From a virus: a stretch of DNA of 31,538 nt. A program made the translations under genes and the position numbers. Positions within the stretch are counted from its first letter, which is position 1; each line of letters opens with the position of its first letter. Under the pieces are notes generated by a model. It was not told the DNA's origin and ran no database searches. It worked only from the letters and a program-made list of their open reading frames with translations. The stretch is taken from IMG/VR virus record IMGVR_UViG_3300044823_000292, positions 1 through 31,538 of that record. The stretch is one strand, 5' to 3'. Below are positions 1 to 8,478 of the stretch, piece by piece.

Positions 1-960
1 CGGAGTGATGAAGCTGCCCACCGCCTCAGAATAAAGATTTATCCAGTTGTAGCCATCGGCAGAGGTGTCAATGTAAATCGTCGTGCCGTCGTCCCTGAAT
101 CTTTCATACTGAAGCAACACAACATATTCGATCTGAGCATAATCGCCGGTATAGATTTGCGAGACGGCAGTTATGTGTGTCACCTGGCTCGCAATGACCG
201 CAAGAGCCTTGGTTCCATCGTAGATAATAAACAGCGGGTTTGATCCACCGCCGATATACTCCGCGATGCTGAAAGGCGCGGCGGGCGCGGCGATCAGAGC
301 CAGCACTGGCACCGACGGCGACGACGCTGCCGTCACGGATATTACTCCGCCATTGTCACTGATCGCAGCCGAACCCTGGTTCTGAATCGTGAATGCAGAC
401 AACGCCGGCGGCAGCGGCAGCGCCGACGGGCTGTAGAACCCAGTCCCACCACCTCCTCCGCCCGTTCCGCTGCCACTGCACGATCCGCAGTTGACCTCAA
501 CAACGCCCGGCGTGGCCACGGGCACATAGTTGTCCAGATTGCAGGTGGTCCCGCTAGTGGTAGCGCACCATGATGTCTGGCCGGTGCTGGCCGGCTGCAG
601 GCATGGCCACAAGTTGGCCACCTTCGGCGTTGCGCCCGAGGTCAGAAGTTGGGTGTTGAGACAGACGTTGGCGGGGCTGGTGAGCGCGGTATCCGGCACC
701 TGGACGCCCGACGCGAGCACGCCGGCCGTGACGGCAAAGCACGTCTGGTTCTGCGCGCCCTGCCCGCCGCCGCCAAACTGGAAGCCGATGGGTGCGCCAG
801 AGTTGTTGCTGGGCGTGATGCAGAGCCGCCCGGTGACCGGCTGCCCGGCTACGTTGTCCAGATGCGAAGCGGTGAGGGTGACCGTCTCGACCTGGCTGAA
901 TGCGGGAATGCAGAAGAGTAGCGCGGTGGCCCAGAGGGCGATGGAGCTGCGGAGTCTCAT
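1..960 (-). CDS. Tail-fibre-like protein with signal peptide, C-terminus cut by window edge
   Basis: The frame is open from an ATG at 960 to the first base of the window, giving 320 visible residues with no stop. The first ~22 residues look like a Sec signal peptide: basic MRLR start, hydrophobic core (ALWATALLFCIPAF), then SQ. The next ~110 residues are rich in T, G and N and include a GGGGQ segment and a VPDT...SPANVC stretch, which recalls the beta-rich N-terminal domains of phage tail fibres. A Gly/Ser linker follows near residue 165, then a domain with a lectin-like feel (around residues 220-320, with YIDTSADGYNW). It lies 38 bases downstream of the gpJ-like gene, where tail fibres are normally encoded. 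The ribosome site is poor: GGAG is only one base from the ATG. An in-frame GTG 36 bases upstream would bury the signal peptide. Role inferred: receptor binding or an exported surface protein. Confidence 0.75.
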   Translation of the reverse strand, partial: MRLRSSIALWATALLFCIPAFSQVETVTLTASHLDNVAGQPVTGRLCITPSNNSGAPIGFQFGGGGQGAQNQTCFAVTAGVLASGVQVPDTALTSPANVCLNTQLLTSGATPKVANLWPCLQPASTGQTSWCATTSGTTCNLDNYVPVATPGVVEVNCGSCSGSGTGGGGGGTGFYSPSALPLPPALSAFTIQNQGSAAISDNGGVISVTAASSPSVPVLALIAAPAAPFSIAEYIGGGSNPLFIIYDGTKALAVIASQVTHITAVSQIYTGDYAQIEYVVLLQYERFRDDGTTIYIDTSADGYNWINLYSEAVGSFITP

Positions 961-998
961 ACTCCAGTTATGCGGCAAGCCGCGCCATTCCCGCACCT

Positions 999-3900
999 TT
1001 AGTAGCCGCTGAGCGCCGGTTGCCCAGACCATTCGAATGAAGAATCGTAGCCGGTAACAGAGGTGATAATTCCGGTGGTCGCATGAATGGTCACGTTCTG
1101 ACTACTGGCGACCATGCCATCGTAACTGCCAAGCGCCTGTCCGACGCCAGAGAGCGTTCCCGTAGAAGTGTCGGGGTATCCCGTGCCTCCATCGATTACA
1201 TCGATCGAGGTTACATTCCAAAAGAAATCGCCGCCGCCGTCGTATCCAATCTCACAGTTGACCTGGAGGGTTGCCTGCGTGTTTCCGGGAGCGGCGGAGG
1301 TTGCTGTTGTCAGCGTGGTATTGAGCGCGAGATAGTTGCCGCCTGCCGAGCACAGCGCAAGGTCGCCGGGATTGGCGGAGGTGTCTGGGCTGGACGGCTC
1401 ACTCGTCGAGCAGCCCAGCATGAAGGTTCCCGGATCGAGAAACAGATAGAGGTAATAGAGTGTGTCGGGTGGCAGCGTGGTCCAGGTGATGCTGGATGCC
1501 GTGGTCTGAATCCAGGTGCCATCCGCAAGCTGCAGGCCCTGCGAGGGCGCCTCGTAGATCACCGTGACAGTCTCGGTGCCGGAGCTGTAGGTGTTCGACT
1601 TCAGATTGACGACGATAGTCTGGCCGGGCATGAGTCCGATGCTGTTGACCCGGAGCGATCCCTGCATATAGTCCCAGGCCGCCTGATTCACGCTCTCCAC
1701 CTGCGCGGAGCTGATCGCCTTGATCATATAGACGCCATTGCGCTGGCGCGTATCAGACCATGTGAGCCCGGTTCCGCTCCACATAACCGGCGCGTTGGTC
1801 CAGTTGTCGTTCGCCATGTTGGCGTTGTAGCGGATCTCGTAGCTGACAGCGTCGGTGGCGTCCAGCCACGTCAGCACCGTCTTGCCGCCGGCAAAGGCCC
1901 CGCTCAGCGCGGACACATCGCCCGGAGCGTTGGTGGAAGCCTGCACCGTGATGCTGGCCGTGGCCGGCGTCGGCCCCAGAATACCCTGCGCATCCATCCC
2001 GTACACGCTGACCAGATACGTCACGCCGATGGTTCCCGTGAAGGTGTAGCTGTTGCCGTTGGGGATGGTTGCCATCACCTGTAGCGGGCCGCCATTCGCG
2101 CTGATGGAGACTTGCGCGCCGACGGATGTGTTGACCAACTGCCATGCGGCATCGATCTGGCTGGAGTTGGGCGAGCCGGTGACCGTACCATTGGCGTAGA
2201 GTTCGGTGAGCGTGAGGTTGGCGATGGTGGCGTAGAAGTTCGGCGTCTCTACAATCTCGCCATAGACCGGCGTGGGGATGGTGTAGATGTCGGGCACATA
2301 CTCGACGGCACCGATCTGGAAGTTGAAGTCGCCCTGGCGCTTTATGGTTGTGACGCGGAAGAGTTTGGCGGGCTGCGAGCCGGCTGACTGCCCATAGGCC
2401 CAGGCGCTGTCCGGCGTGGGCGCGGCGCTGAAGCTGCCCGTGACGCCGAGCACTGCGCCATTGGTTGCCCCGAAGACGGTAGGCGTGAAGCTGCTGACCG
2501 CAAGCACGTCAATCACGTTCTGGTCGTAGAGTGATATCGTCTGCCCGGCGGCAAGCGTCGACGGCGCGGTGGAGAGCGTGAGCATCGAGCCCGAGACGCC
2601 CTCGACGATATACTCGGTGCCATCCGGCCCAATGGCCTTCAGGATGCGCGCGGAGCCCAACGCGGCGGAGCAGGTGACATACTGCCCGCTGACGCCGCCC
2701 GTGGCTATGGTGGCCGTGCCGCGCGAGACCACCGGATGCTGCACGCTGACAGTCCAGCCCGCGGCGGTGGCGAAGGTGAGGTCGTTGCGGTCGATGTTGA
2801 GCGCGGTGGTGGTGGACCCGGCAAGGATGCGGCCGCCCACGGCCCACTTCACCACGTCGGACTGGAAGGCAATCACCGACCCGCGCGCGCAGCAGCACGC
2901 CTCGATGGCCGCGGAGAACTGGATGGTGCGCAGGCACAGCTTGGTGCTGAGCAGATGGAAGTAGGCCCAGCGCCAAGCCTGGTCGCGGCTGGTGCATCCA
3001 ATCAGCCGGGTGCGGGTGATCTTTGGCTGAAGGCCGCTGTTGATGTCCGACGCGGTCATCACGGACACCGGAAGATCCATGCGGTAGTTGCGCGCGGCGT
3101 CGGCAAAGTCGCACTCAATCATAGTGCAGCGGTCGTCGAGTGAGAGCCATCCTTCGCTGAAGCTGTCTTTGATCACGTTGCCGACGGTGAAGAGCTGCAC
3201 TGGGTCCGCCGGCGCATCCAGAACAACGGTGTAGCGCGATCCGATCTGAATCACCTGCGCGCGGCTCATATTGCCGATGGTGGCCAACACCTGCCATGCA
3301 TCGCTGGATTGATCGAAGACGCCGGCAAAGATGAACTGGCGCACCGTGCTGCTGTCCTGGTTGGTCACCGTTTGATCGCAGAACCGCGCCCACGCCACAA
3401 ATGCCGGGACATCTATCTGGGCCGCCGGAACGGCCATGCCATAGAGCGGATTGGCAAGCACGTCGTAGGCGACAATGGCTGGATTGTCGTGCTCGAAGCC
3501 CACGAGCGCCGTGGGTAGCACAGTGTCCGCGCCAATGTCGTGCGTGATGGTGGCCTGGACCGTCAGGTTGGCTCCCGAGAGCTGCGAGGTGGCCAGCGCG
3601 GAGACGCCGATCAGAACCATGTTGGGATAGGCCAGATCGCTCAGGAAGACTTCGTTGATGTTCCAGAGCCAGATGTCGCTGGCGAAGTGGAAGTCGGCGG
3701 AATCGCCCCATACCCAGTCATGGGCGCCGTCCTGCCGGTAACCCATCTTTGTGACGCGCACATCGTACTGTCCCGGAGCGAGGCCGTAGATTTGCACTGT
3801 ATCGAAGAGCGCCGAGGTCTGGTCGATGGCTTGCAGTATCCGGTAGCCCTGATACCAACCCGTGACCAGCGACGGCGATAGGTCAGGATCGGTGCGCTGC

Positions 3901-5165
3901 CATTCGCCCGTGAAGGTAGTGGATACGGTTGATTCATTGCCGGCAACGTCGTATACATCGACGTTTTGTGTGCCAGTCCAGGGATCGCCGGGCGTGTGCG
4001 TGCCGCTCCAATCCACCGCATAGACGATACCGCTGCCTGCAAAGCGGTCCGTGGGCTGCACAACCCATCCGGGCCAAGTGATGTTGCCATGCGAGTCGGT
4101 GTTGCTGGCTGGGCCGATGTTGCGCGGGAAAAGCGGCGTCTTCCAGACGCCCGTGTTATGCAGCGCGTACTCAATCTTGTAGCTGATCCAGATGGGCACA
4201 TAGTTGCCATCGTGCGTGATGACATACGCGCCGCCGGGCAGCTTGCAGCAAATCTCCAGGCCGGTGACGTTTGTGCCCGTGCCGCTGACCACCACCGGGC
4301 CGTTGGCCACCAGCAACTGCGTCTCCTGCGGGAATCCGTTCACCGTCTTATTGAAGCCGTCGATGGGTCCCTGGCTGTTGCTTCCCAGCCGCGTGAAGTA
4401 GTTGATGCCCGTGTAGTTGGAGATGGGTTTGCCGTTCAGTAGAATGTCCGTGATGGAAGAGGCAGCCCCGAAGCCATAGCAGGCCAGCGCATAGATGTAT
4501 GCGTCGATACCCGCGTAGGTCACATAGCTTGAGACGATATTGCCACACCAGCCCATCTTGCCATAGGCCTTTGGCACGGGCACCCCGGGCTGCGCAAGAC
4601 CCTTTGGCCCAGTGGGATCGTAGGTGGCAGACCAGTTCGGCTGCCCCGGCTGATTCATGCTTGCCGCCCAGGACATCAGCAGGCTGCCACCGAGGCCAAT
4701 GGCGACGCCCATCATCGCAATCTGCGACGCCGAAAATGCGCCCAGCACACCCCACATTGCACCCCCGGCCAGCGCGCTCGCGCCCATCGTCATCACCGCC
4801 GAGGCCGCCATCAACAATATGCCGAAGCCTTCAATGGCACCCTTGGCCCCGCCGGGGACCGGGTAGAGCAGTACATCGTCGCCGGGATGGACGGGTGTGC
4901 GGTCGAGATCGGCGGCGACGATGGTTCCGCCATTCACACTCACCGCATACTGCGCGGCGTCGACGCCGGCGCGGGCGAGGATGGCCGCGACCGATTCATT
5001 CTCCAGCGGGTCGATGGTGGTCTCGGTACGCCCTTCCGGCCGGAAGGGGTTGCGAACCTCCAGAATGCGCACCGGGAGCAGCGCGAGGTCGTAGCTGGCC
5101 GGCGCGGCGGCCGCGGGCAGCTCGATCACGCTGCATCTGTCAATAACGCTCAGCCCTTTTTCCAA
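999..5165 (-). CDS. Tail tip / host specificity protein, gpJ-like, with gpI-like N-terminus
   Basis: This 1388-residue protein fits the central tail tip protein of lambda-like siphophages (gpJ), which closes the tail tube and contacts the receptor. Residues ~30-105 resemble a beta-grasp (MoaD/ThiS-like) fold: NPFRPEGRTE, ESVAAILARAG, SVNGG and HPGDDVLLYPVPGG. Two or three long hydrophobic Gly/Ala-rich segments follow (~110-170), as in lambda gpI, so gpI and gpJ functions seem fused. From ~180 the protein is gpJ-like, with PVPKAYGKMG and several fibronectin/Ig-like segments around 950-1130. The Gly/Ser-rich C-terminus is probably the receptor-contacting tip. The likely start is TTG at 5165, preceded by GAGGGG at about 8 bases; a GTG 12 codons on is the alternative. 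It overlaps the end of the NlpC/P60 gene by 16 bases, indicating coupled translation. No separate gpI gene is present. Confidence 0.88.
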   Translation of the reverse strand: MEKGLSVIDRCSVIELPAAAAPASYDLALLPVRILEVRNPFRPEGRTETTIDPLENESVAAILARAGVDAAQYAVSVNGGTIVAADLDRTPVHPGDDVLLYPVPGGAKGAIEGFGILLMAASAVMTMGASALAGGAMWGVLGAFSASQIAMMGVAIGLGGSLLMSWAASMNQPGQPNWSATYDPTGPKGLAQPGVPVPKAYGKMGWCGNIVSSYVTYAGIDAYIYALACYGFGAASSITDILLNGKPISNYTGINYFTRLGSNSQGPIDGFNKTVNGFPQETQLLVANGPVVVSGTGTNVTGLEICCKLPGGAYVITHDGNYVPIWISYKIEYALHNTGVWKTPLFPRNIGPASNTDSHGNITWPGWVVQPTDRFAGSGIVYAVDWSGTHTPGDPWTGTQNVDVYDVAGNESTVSTTFTGEWQRTDPDLSPSLVTGWYQGYRILQAIDQTSALFDTVQIYGLAPGQYDVRVTKMGYRQDGAHDWVWGDSADFHFASDIWLWNINEVFLSDLAYPNMVLIGVSALATSQLSGANLTVQATITHDIGADTVLPTALVGFEHDNPAIVAYDVLANPLYGMAVPAAQIDVPAFVAWARFCDQTVTNQDSSTVRQFIFAGVFDQSSDAWQVLATIGNMSRAQVIQIGSRYTVVLDAPADPVQLFTVGNVIKDSFSEGWLSLDDRCTMIECDFADAARNYRMDLPVSVMTASDINSGLQPKITRTRLIGCTSRDQAWRWAYFHLLSTKLCLRTIQFSAAIEACCCARGSVIAFQSDVVKWAVGGRILAGSTTTALNIDRNDLTFATAAGWTVSVQHPVVSRGTATIATGGVSGQYVTCSAALGSARILKAIGPDGTEYIVEGVSGSMLTLSTAPSTLAAGQTISLYDQNVIDVLAVSSFTPTVFGATNGAVLGVTGSFSAAPTPDSAWAYGQSAGSQPAKLFRVTTIKRQGDFNFQIGAVEYVPDIYTIPTPVYGEIVETPNFYATIANLTLTELYANGTVTGSPNSSQIDAAWQLVNTSVGAQVSISANGGPLQVMATIPNGNSYTFTGTIGVTYLVSVYGMDAQGILGPTPATASITVQASTNAPGDVSALSGAFAGGKTVLTWLDATDAVSYEIRYNANMANDNWTNAPVMWSGTGLTWSDTRQRNGVYMIKAISSAQVESVNQAAWDYMQGSLRVNSIGLMPGQTIVVNLKSNTYSSGTETVTVIYEAPSQGLQLADGTWIQTTASSITWTTLPPDTLYYLYLFLDPGTFMLGCSTSEPSSPDTSANPGDLALCSAGGNYLALNTTLTTATSAAPGNTQATLQVNCEIGYDGGGDFFWNVTSIDVIDGGTGYPDTSTGTLSGVGQALGSYDGMVASSQNVTIHATTGIITSVTGYDSSFEWSGQPALSGY

Positions 5166-5542
5166 CGGTAGAACCCCTCAACCCGCTTATGCCAGCGCGC
5201 GTCGTCGTATCGCTCGCGCACCACTCCGGCGACGCTCTCTGCATGAATCATCCATCCAGCGCCGCAGACCACGCCAACATGCCACAGCGGATCAGTGGAA
5301 CGCAGCAGAATGGCATCACCGGGCTGTGCATCGGCCTCCGCCACCGGCTCCCAGTTCAGCTTTGCGATGGATACCTGCGCGGCGTCGCTGTGGTGGTCCG
5401 GGACGGCGCGGCCCAGGCGGAACTGGATGGTCAGCAATAGACCCTCGCAGTCGTAGGCGTCCGGCCCGCGCGCGCCGGCGCGAAAGGGCTTGCCCAACAG
5501 ATCCAGCCACAGCGCGGAGGGGAGCGTTGACGTCGTTGGCAT
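5150..5542 (-). CDS. NlpC/P60 family tail tip peptidase, gpK-like
   Basis: This 130-residue protein matches NlpC/P60 cysteine peptidases of phage tail tips (C-terminal half of lambda gpK), which cut peptidoglycan peptide bridges during entry. The candidate catalytic Cys is C32 in YDCEGLL, with H88 in WHVGVV and H100 in MIHAES completing the usual Cys-His-His set. The family motif is normally DCSGLV, so a Glu follows the nucleophile here. The lambda protein also has an N-terminal JAMM metalloprotease domain, which is absent, so this is the short form. The start is the ATG at 5542, which overlaps the TAA of the upstream gpL-like gene by one base (TAATG). A longer open frame exists upstream but is Arg-rich and not protein-like. 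It lies between gpL-like and gpJ-like genes, the classical order. Confidence 0.88.
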   Translation of the reverse strand: MPTTSTLPSALWLDLLGKPFRAGARGPDAYDCEGLLLTIQFRLGRAVPDHHSDAAQVSIAKLNWEPVAEADAQPGDAILLRSTDPLWHVGVVCGAGWMIHAESVAGVVRERYDDARWHKRVEGFYRWKKG

Positions 5543-6207
5543 TAGTTTTGCGCCGCCACCGCGATGCCGTTGCTGCCGATACCCGGGAACGCTCCAAAGC
5601 GCATTGCATTGTCGTGCGCGATGCATCCGTCGGGGCCGTCGTAGGTTCCGTCGCAGTTGGTCAGAACGCCGGCGTATCCGCATTGCGCGCCCTTATAGTT
5701 GCTCACCCACATGCAGAACGTCGCGCGATATAGAAAGCGCGGAAACAGCATCCGCATGGGCGACGGAGCGGAGCAGGTGAATGTGACCTTGCTGGCCGTG
5801 GAGCTGCTGCGCATTACCGTGGTACTGAGCGCAAGGTCCGGCTCGCCCGCCGGGTGCGCCGTATTGTAGACGTATAGGTTGGCCGTGGCGCCCGCGAAGC
5901 CCGCATACTGCTCGATGACGCCCTGCAACAGCCGCAGCGTATTGGAGGCTGTCAGCGTGAGCGAGGGAAGCTGGCCGCCGCCCGGCTGCTCCACTGTCAG
6001 CTCAAAGTTGAATGGCTCATAGCTCTGGATGCCGTTGCCGTCGCCCGCGTCGAAGTTGACGGCGTCGATGTTGCGCGCCAGGCGGATGTGCTCGCCGTTC
6101 CATACGAGGTCCAGCAGCAAAATCCACGCATCGCCCGAGGCCAGCTTGGACTTGTCCTGCTGCGCGGCAAGCGATAGCACTGCAAGCGGGCTGAGCGCGG
6201 CGGGCAC
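5542..6207 (-). CDS. Minor tail protein L-like, probable Fe-S protein
   Basis: The 221-residue product resembles lambda minor tail protein gpL, a tail tip component. Its C-terminal part has four spaced cysteines (C165, C176, C185, C195) in the pattern RATFCMW...YKGAQCGYAG...NCDGT...GCIAHDN, followed by MRFGAFPGI, which is the hallmark ending. In lambda the equivalent cysteines bind a 4Fe-4S cluster. The N-terminal ~130 residues form the beta-rich DUF2163-like part. The start is GTG at 6207, preceded by GGAGG at six bases. The stop of the gpM-like gene ends two bases upstream. Metal binding here is inferred from the conserved cysteines. Confidence 0.88.
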   Translation of the reverse strand: MPAALSPLAVLSLAAQQDKSKLASGDAWILLLDLVWNGEHIRLARNIDAVNFDAGDGNGIQSYEPFNFELTVEQPGGGQLPSLTLTASNTLRLLQGVIEQYAGFAGATANLYVYNTAHPAGEPDLALSTTVMRSSSTASKVTFTCSAPSPMRMLFPRFLYRATFCMWVSNYKGAQCGYAGVLTNCDGTYDGPDGCIAHDNAMRFGAFPGIGSNGIAVAAQN

Positions 6208-6208
6208 G

Positions 6209-7141
6209 TTAGACCTCCGTCAGTTCAAAGTGCGCGCCGTAGAGCTTGACGCCGTTGCCAAAGCCGATGTCGGAGTACTCCGGCAGATTGCCAAAGCGCA
6301 CCGGCACGCCCAGTGCCAGCGATCCTGCCATGCGTCCGTAGGCGCTCAGCGGCGTCACCAGCGCGCAGGCCGCGCAGTCCCACACTGTTGTCTGGGTGCC
6401 ATCGAACGCAATGGCGCTCCCGGTGGAGTTCGCCAGTGTCATCACCAGTGCGACGGTGAAGGTCACGGCGTTGGCGGGCACGGTGAACTGCAGCCCATAG
6501 GCCTTCCAGCCGCCGCCAATGGCCGCCGCGGTGCCCAGCGTGGTGCTCAGGGTGTTGCCATTGATGTCCTGATAGGCCACCGACACCGCGTCGGTGCGCG
6601 TCATGCCGGATATTGCCGTGCCGGCCACCGTGCTGGCGCTGGCCGTGAAGCAATAGACCTCGCCGGGGTTGCAGGGGATTGGGATGTCACAGGCTAGCGT
6701 CGCAGTGGCGGAGCTGTGGGCCGCCAGATGCGAGGCGGAGATGGTGGCAAAACCGATGGCCTGCGCGCCGTCGAGCACGGTGGCGCCGGTGGTTGCAACG
6801 GCGATCGCAGGGGTCGGCGTAGCGTTCCATCCGGCCACCAGGTCAGCAGCGCTCAGCGGCGGCAGCTCGAAGCTGCCATTGGGCAGCAGGTTGGGATACA
6901 GGAAGCTGTTGCCGCCGCGCGCCGCAGTCACCATGGCGAACTGGTCCAGCGCGCGAATGTCTTCAGCGGCCAGGTTGCGGATGTTCTGTTTCCATGTCCG
7001 GCGGCCGCGGGTGAAGCGCGGACGCGTGGCCACATAGCCGCTCTCCGCCGGGTCGCGGATGGTGTCGTCTTCCAGCGACTGCGAAGAGTCCATCGACGGC
7101 TGGCGGGTAAGGCTGGGAAAGATGATCGGGAATGCGCCCAT
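6209..7141 (-). CDS. Minor tail protein, gpM-like N-terminus plus carbohydrate-binding-like domain
   Basis: The first ~80 residues (FPIIFPSLTRQPSMDSS ... RGRRTWKQNIRNL ... LDQFAMVTAARGG) match the small gpM-type minor tail proteins that bridge tail tube and tip. The protein is 310 residues, about three times the length of lambda gpM (109). From about residue 82 a second domain starts with NLLPNGSFELPP...AGWNAT, a typical opening of CBM4/9-like beta-sandwich carbohydrate-binding modules, running to about 230. The tail end (ALVTPLSAYGRMAGSLALGVPVRFGNLPEYSDIG) is probably again tail-specific, so the sugar-binding domain may be inserted into the tail protein. A sugar-binding role at the tail tip is an inference. 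The ATG at 7141 has only a G-rich stretch (GGGGGT) upstream, a weak site. It sits divergent to the plus-strand gpZ-like gene, 65 bases away. Confidence 0.75.
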   Translation of the reverse strand: MGAFPIIFPSLTRQPSMDSSQSLEDDTIRDPAESGYVATRPRFTRGRRTWKQNIRNLAAEDIRALDQFAMVTAARGGNSFLYPNLLPNGSFELPPLSAADLVAGWNATPTPAIAVATTGATVLDGAQAIGFATISASHLAAHSSATATLACDIPIPCNPGEVYCFTASASTVAGTAISGMTRTDAVSVAYQDINGNTLSTTLGTAAAIGGGWKAYGLQFTVPANAVTFTVALVMTLANSTGSAIAFDGTQTTVWDCAACALVTPLSAYGRMAGSLALGVPVRFGNLPEYSDIGFGNGVKLYGAHFELTEV

Positions 7142-7206
7142 TACCCCCAGAGTGCGGCAACCCCGGAAAACCGCGCCATTTACGGGCTTTGTGGGAGAAT
7201 GGGTGC

Positions 7207-7938
7207 ATGGGAACGATGCGCGTGACGGTGGATGTGTCGGCGGCCGTGGCTGGGCTCAACGAACTGCAAAAGAGTCAGATCCCGTTCGCGCTCGCCAAGA
7301 CGCTCACCAACTGTGCCAAGGCGGGGCAGACGAAGGTGCAGGAAGGGTTGGGCGGCAAGTTTGTCCTGCGCAACAGCTTCACGCGCCAGGGCATCCGCAT
7401 CAAGCCGGCGGATAAGCGCGGCCAGACGATCGAGGCCGACGTGCATACCGACACCGCCAACCGCAGCACCGGCGCGCCAGACTACCTGCTACCGCAAGAC
7501 ACCGGTGCGGAGAAGGTGCCGCACAATGGCCACCGGTACATTGCCGTGCCCACGCGCTACTTCCGCGGCAAGTTTGGCAATGGCCCCATCCGGGCGGAGC
7601 TTCGCCCGCGCAATCTGCTGGGCGCCATCGCTGGCCGGTATGACGTGATGCGCCGGATGAAGGGGTCGAAGATGAAGCAGCTCGCGCTGGTGAATCAGCG
7701 CGTGGTGCGGGGATACGTCTTCTTTGTGCAGGACCTCAAGGACGGCCATAAGGCCATCATGGGCCGCGATGCGCATGGCCACGATGCAGAGCCGTTCTAC
7801 TTCCTCATCAACGAGGCACGCATCAAGCCCCGCCTGGGCATGGAGAAGACGGTGCGGCAGGCAGTCGAAGAGGACTTCCCGCGGCTGTGGGAGCAGACCT
7901 GGAAGGACATCATGGCCAAAGGCTTGATTATCAAATAA
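7207..7938 (+). CDS. Putative tail completion protein, gpZ/HK97 gp10-like, on the opposite strand
   Basis: The 243-residue protein opens with MRVTVDVSAAVAGLNELQKS, then FALAKTLTNCAKAGQTKVQEGL, and ends with an amphipathic KTVRQAVEEDFPRLWEQTW helix. This layout (short strand, long helix with N-terminal Ala, basic middle, C-terminal helix) is that of lambda gpZ and HK97 gp10-type tail completion proteins, although it is longer than lambda gpZ (192). It is one of only two convincing plus-strand genes in the window and lies between the tape measure and gpM-like genes rather than beside the tail terminator. The ATG at 7207 has GGGAG 12 bases upstream; ATG at 7216 is an alternative. Assignment is by overall pattern, not by catalytic residues, so confidence is moderate. 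Confidence 0.6.
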   Translation: MGTMRVTVDVSAAVAGLNELQKSQIPFALAKTLTNCAKAGQTKVQEGLGGKFVLRNSFTRQGIRIKPADKRGQTIEADVHTDTANRSTGAPDYLLPQDTGAEKVPHNGHRYIAVPTRYFRGKFGNGPIRAELRPRNLLGAIAGRYDVMRRMKGSKMKQLALVNQRVVRGYVFFVQDLKDGHKAIMGRDAHGHDAEPFYFLINEARIKPRLGMEKTVRQAVEEDFPRLWEQTWKDIMAKGLIIK

Positions 7939-7961
7939 TTATTGCAAGACAAAAATAGTGC

Positions 7962-7989
7962 TTGACATCCTCCACCGCAGCGGTACACT
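7962..7989 (+). promoter_or_regulatory. Near-consensus sigma70 promoter for the moron
   Basis: A perfect -35 TTGACA (7962-7967) is followed after 16 bases by TACACT (7984-7989), four of six matches to TATAAT including the key second A and final T. The start of transcription would be near 7996, giving a leader of only ~15 bases with GGAGG (8001-8005) and a GTG start at 8011. It is the best promoter I can see in the window. Confidence 0.75.
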
Positions 7990-8010
7990 GGTCGCACCCT
8001 GGAGGTTGCC

Positions 8011-8478
8011 GTGCCCAGCAATACTCGGAAAGTTGGAAGGTTCTGCGGTCGAAACTGGCCCTGGATAGTTGTGTTTTCCGTGTTTTGGATCGTGCTGATT
8101 GTCATAGCAAACCAAAACGTGAGCACTCCCGCTCAAGCCACTGCGGCGGCATCTACTCCTGCAGCCGCCGCAACAGTCGCACCGCAATCCACAGCCGAAC
8201 AGCATGGCGTAGCCATGAGTTGCCGGTCTGACCTCAGCAAACTGCGCGACGCCTACTCGGAGATGGGTATCGACGACCATTCACTCTTTGTGACTGTCAC
8301 TCCCGCATTTATGGATACTTCTTTCAAAAATCGGGAGATATTCAACTGGCTCGCCCGGTGCTACTACACGGACGGTCGCATGGATGGCAGCATCGAAACC
8401 GTGATTTATCAAGACCCAAACACAAACCAGACGGTCGGTACCTGGTCTTCCTACTCCGGGTTATCTTTCGACCGTTAG
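8011..8478 (+). CDS. Single-pass membrane protein of unknown function (candidate moron)
   Basis: This 155-residue protein has a short basic N-terminus and one strong transmembrane helix at residues ~17-33 (WPWIVVFSVFWIVLIVI). An Ala/Pro/Thr-rich linker follows (~38-68), then a small domain of ~85 residues with two cysteines (CRSDLSKLRDAY, ARCYYTDG). The topology suggests N-in with a periplasmic C-terminal domain. GTG at 8011 has GGAGG at five bases, and the gene has its own promoter while the tail operon around it runs the other way. Its TAG overlaps the stop of the tape measure gene tail-to-tail. Those are the marks of a moron, a gene expressed from the prophage for the host's or phage's benefit, for example superinfection exclusion. 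I do not recognise the family. Confidence 0.8.
   Translation: MPSNTRKVGRFCGRNWPWIVVFSVFWIVLIVIANQNVSTPAQATAAASTPAAAATVAPQSTAEQHGVAMSCRSDLSKLRDAYSEMGIDDHSLFVTVTPAFMDTSFKNREIFNWLARCYYTDGRMDGSIETVIYQDPNTNQTVGTWSSYSGLSFDR

Noticed and set aside
530-1012. Plus-strand open frame near the left edge
   Set aside because: Antisense to the signal-peptide tail-fibre-like protein, whose minus-strand frame is open over 960 bases with a proper signal peptide.
1083-2084. Long plus-strand open frame opposite the tail tip gene
   Set aside because: His/Arg/Gly-rich shadow of the gpJ-like gene, typical for high-GC DNA; the minus-strand protein has recognisable domains.
7132-7206. Longer start for the plus-strand gpZ-like gene
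   Set aside because: It would overlap the start of the divergent gpM-like gene and lacks a ribosome site; ATG 7207 begins right before the conserved-looking N-terminus.
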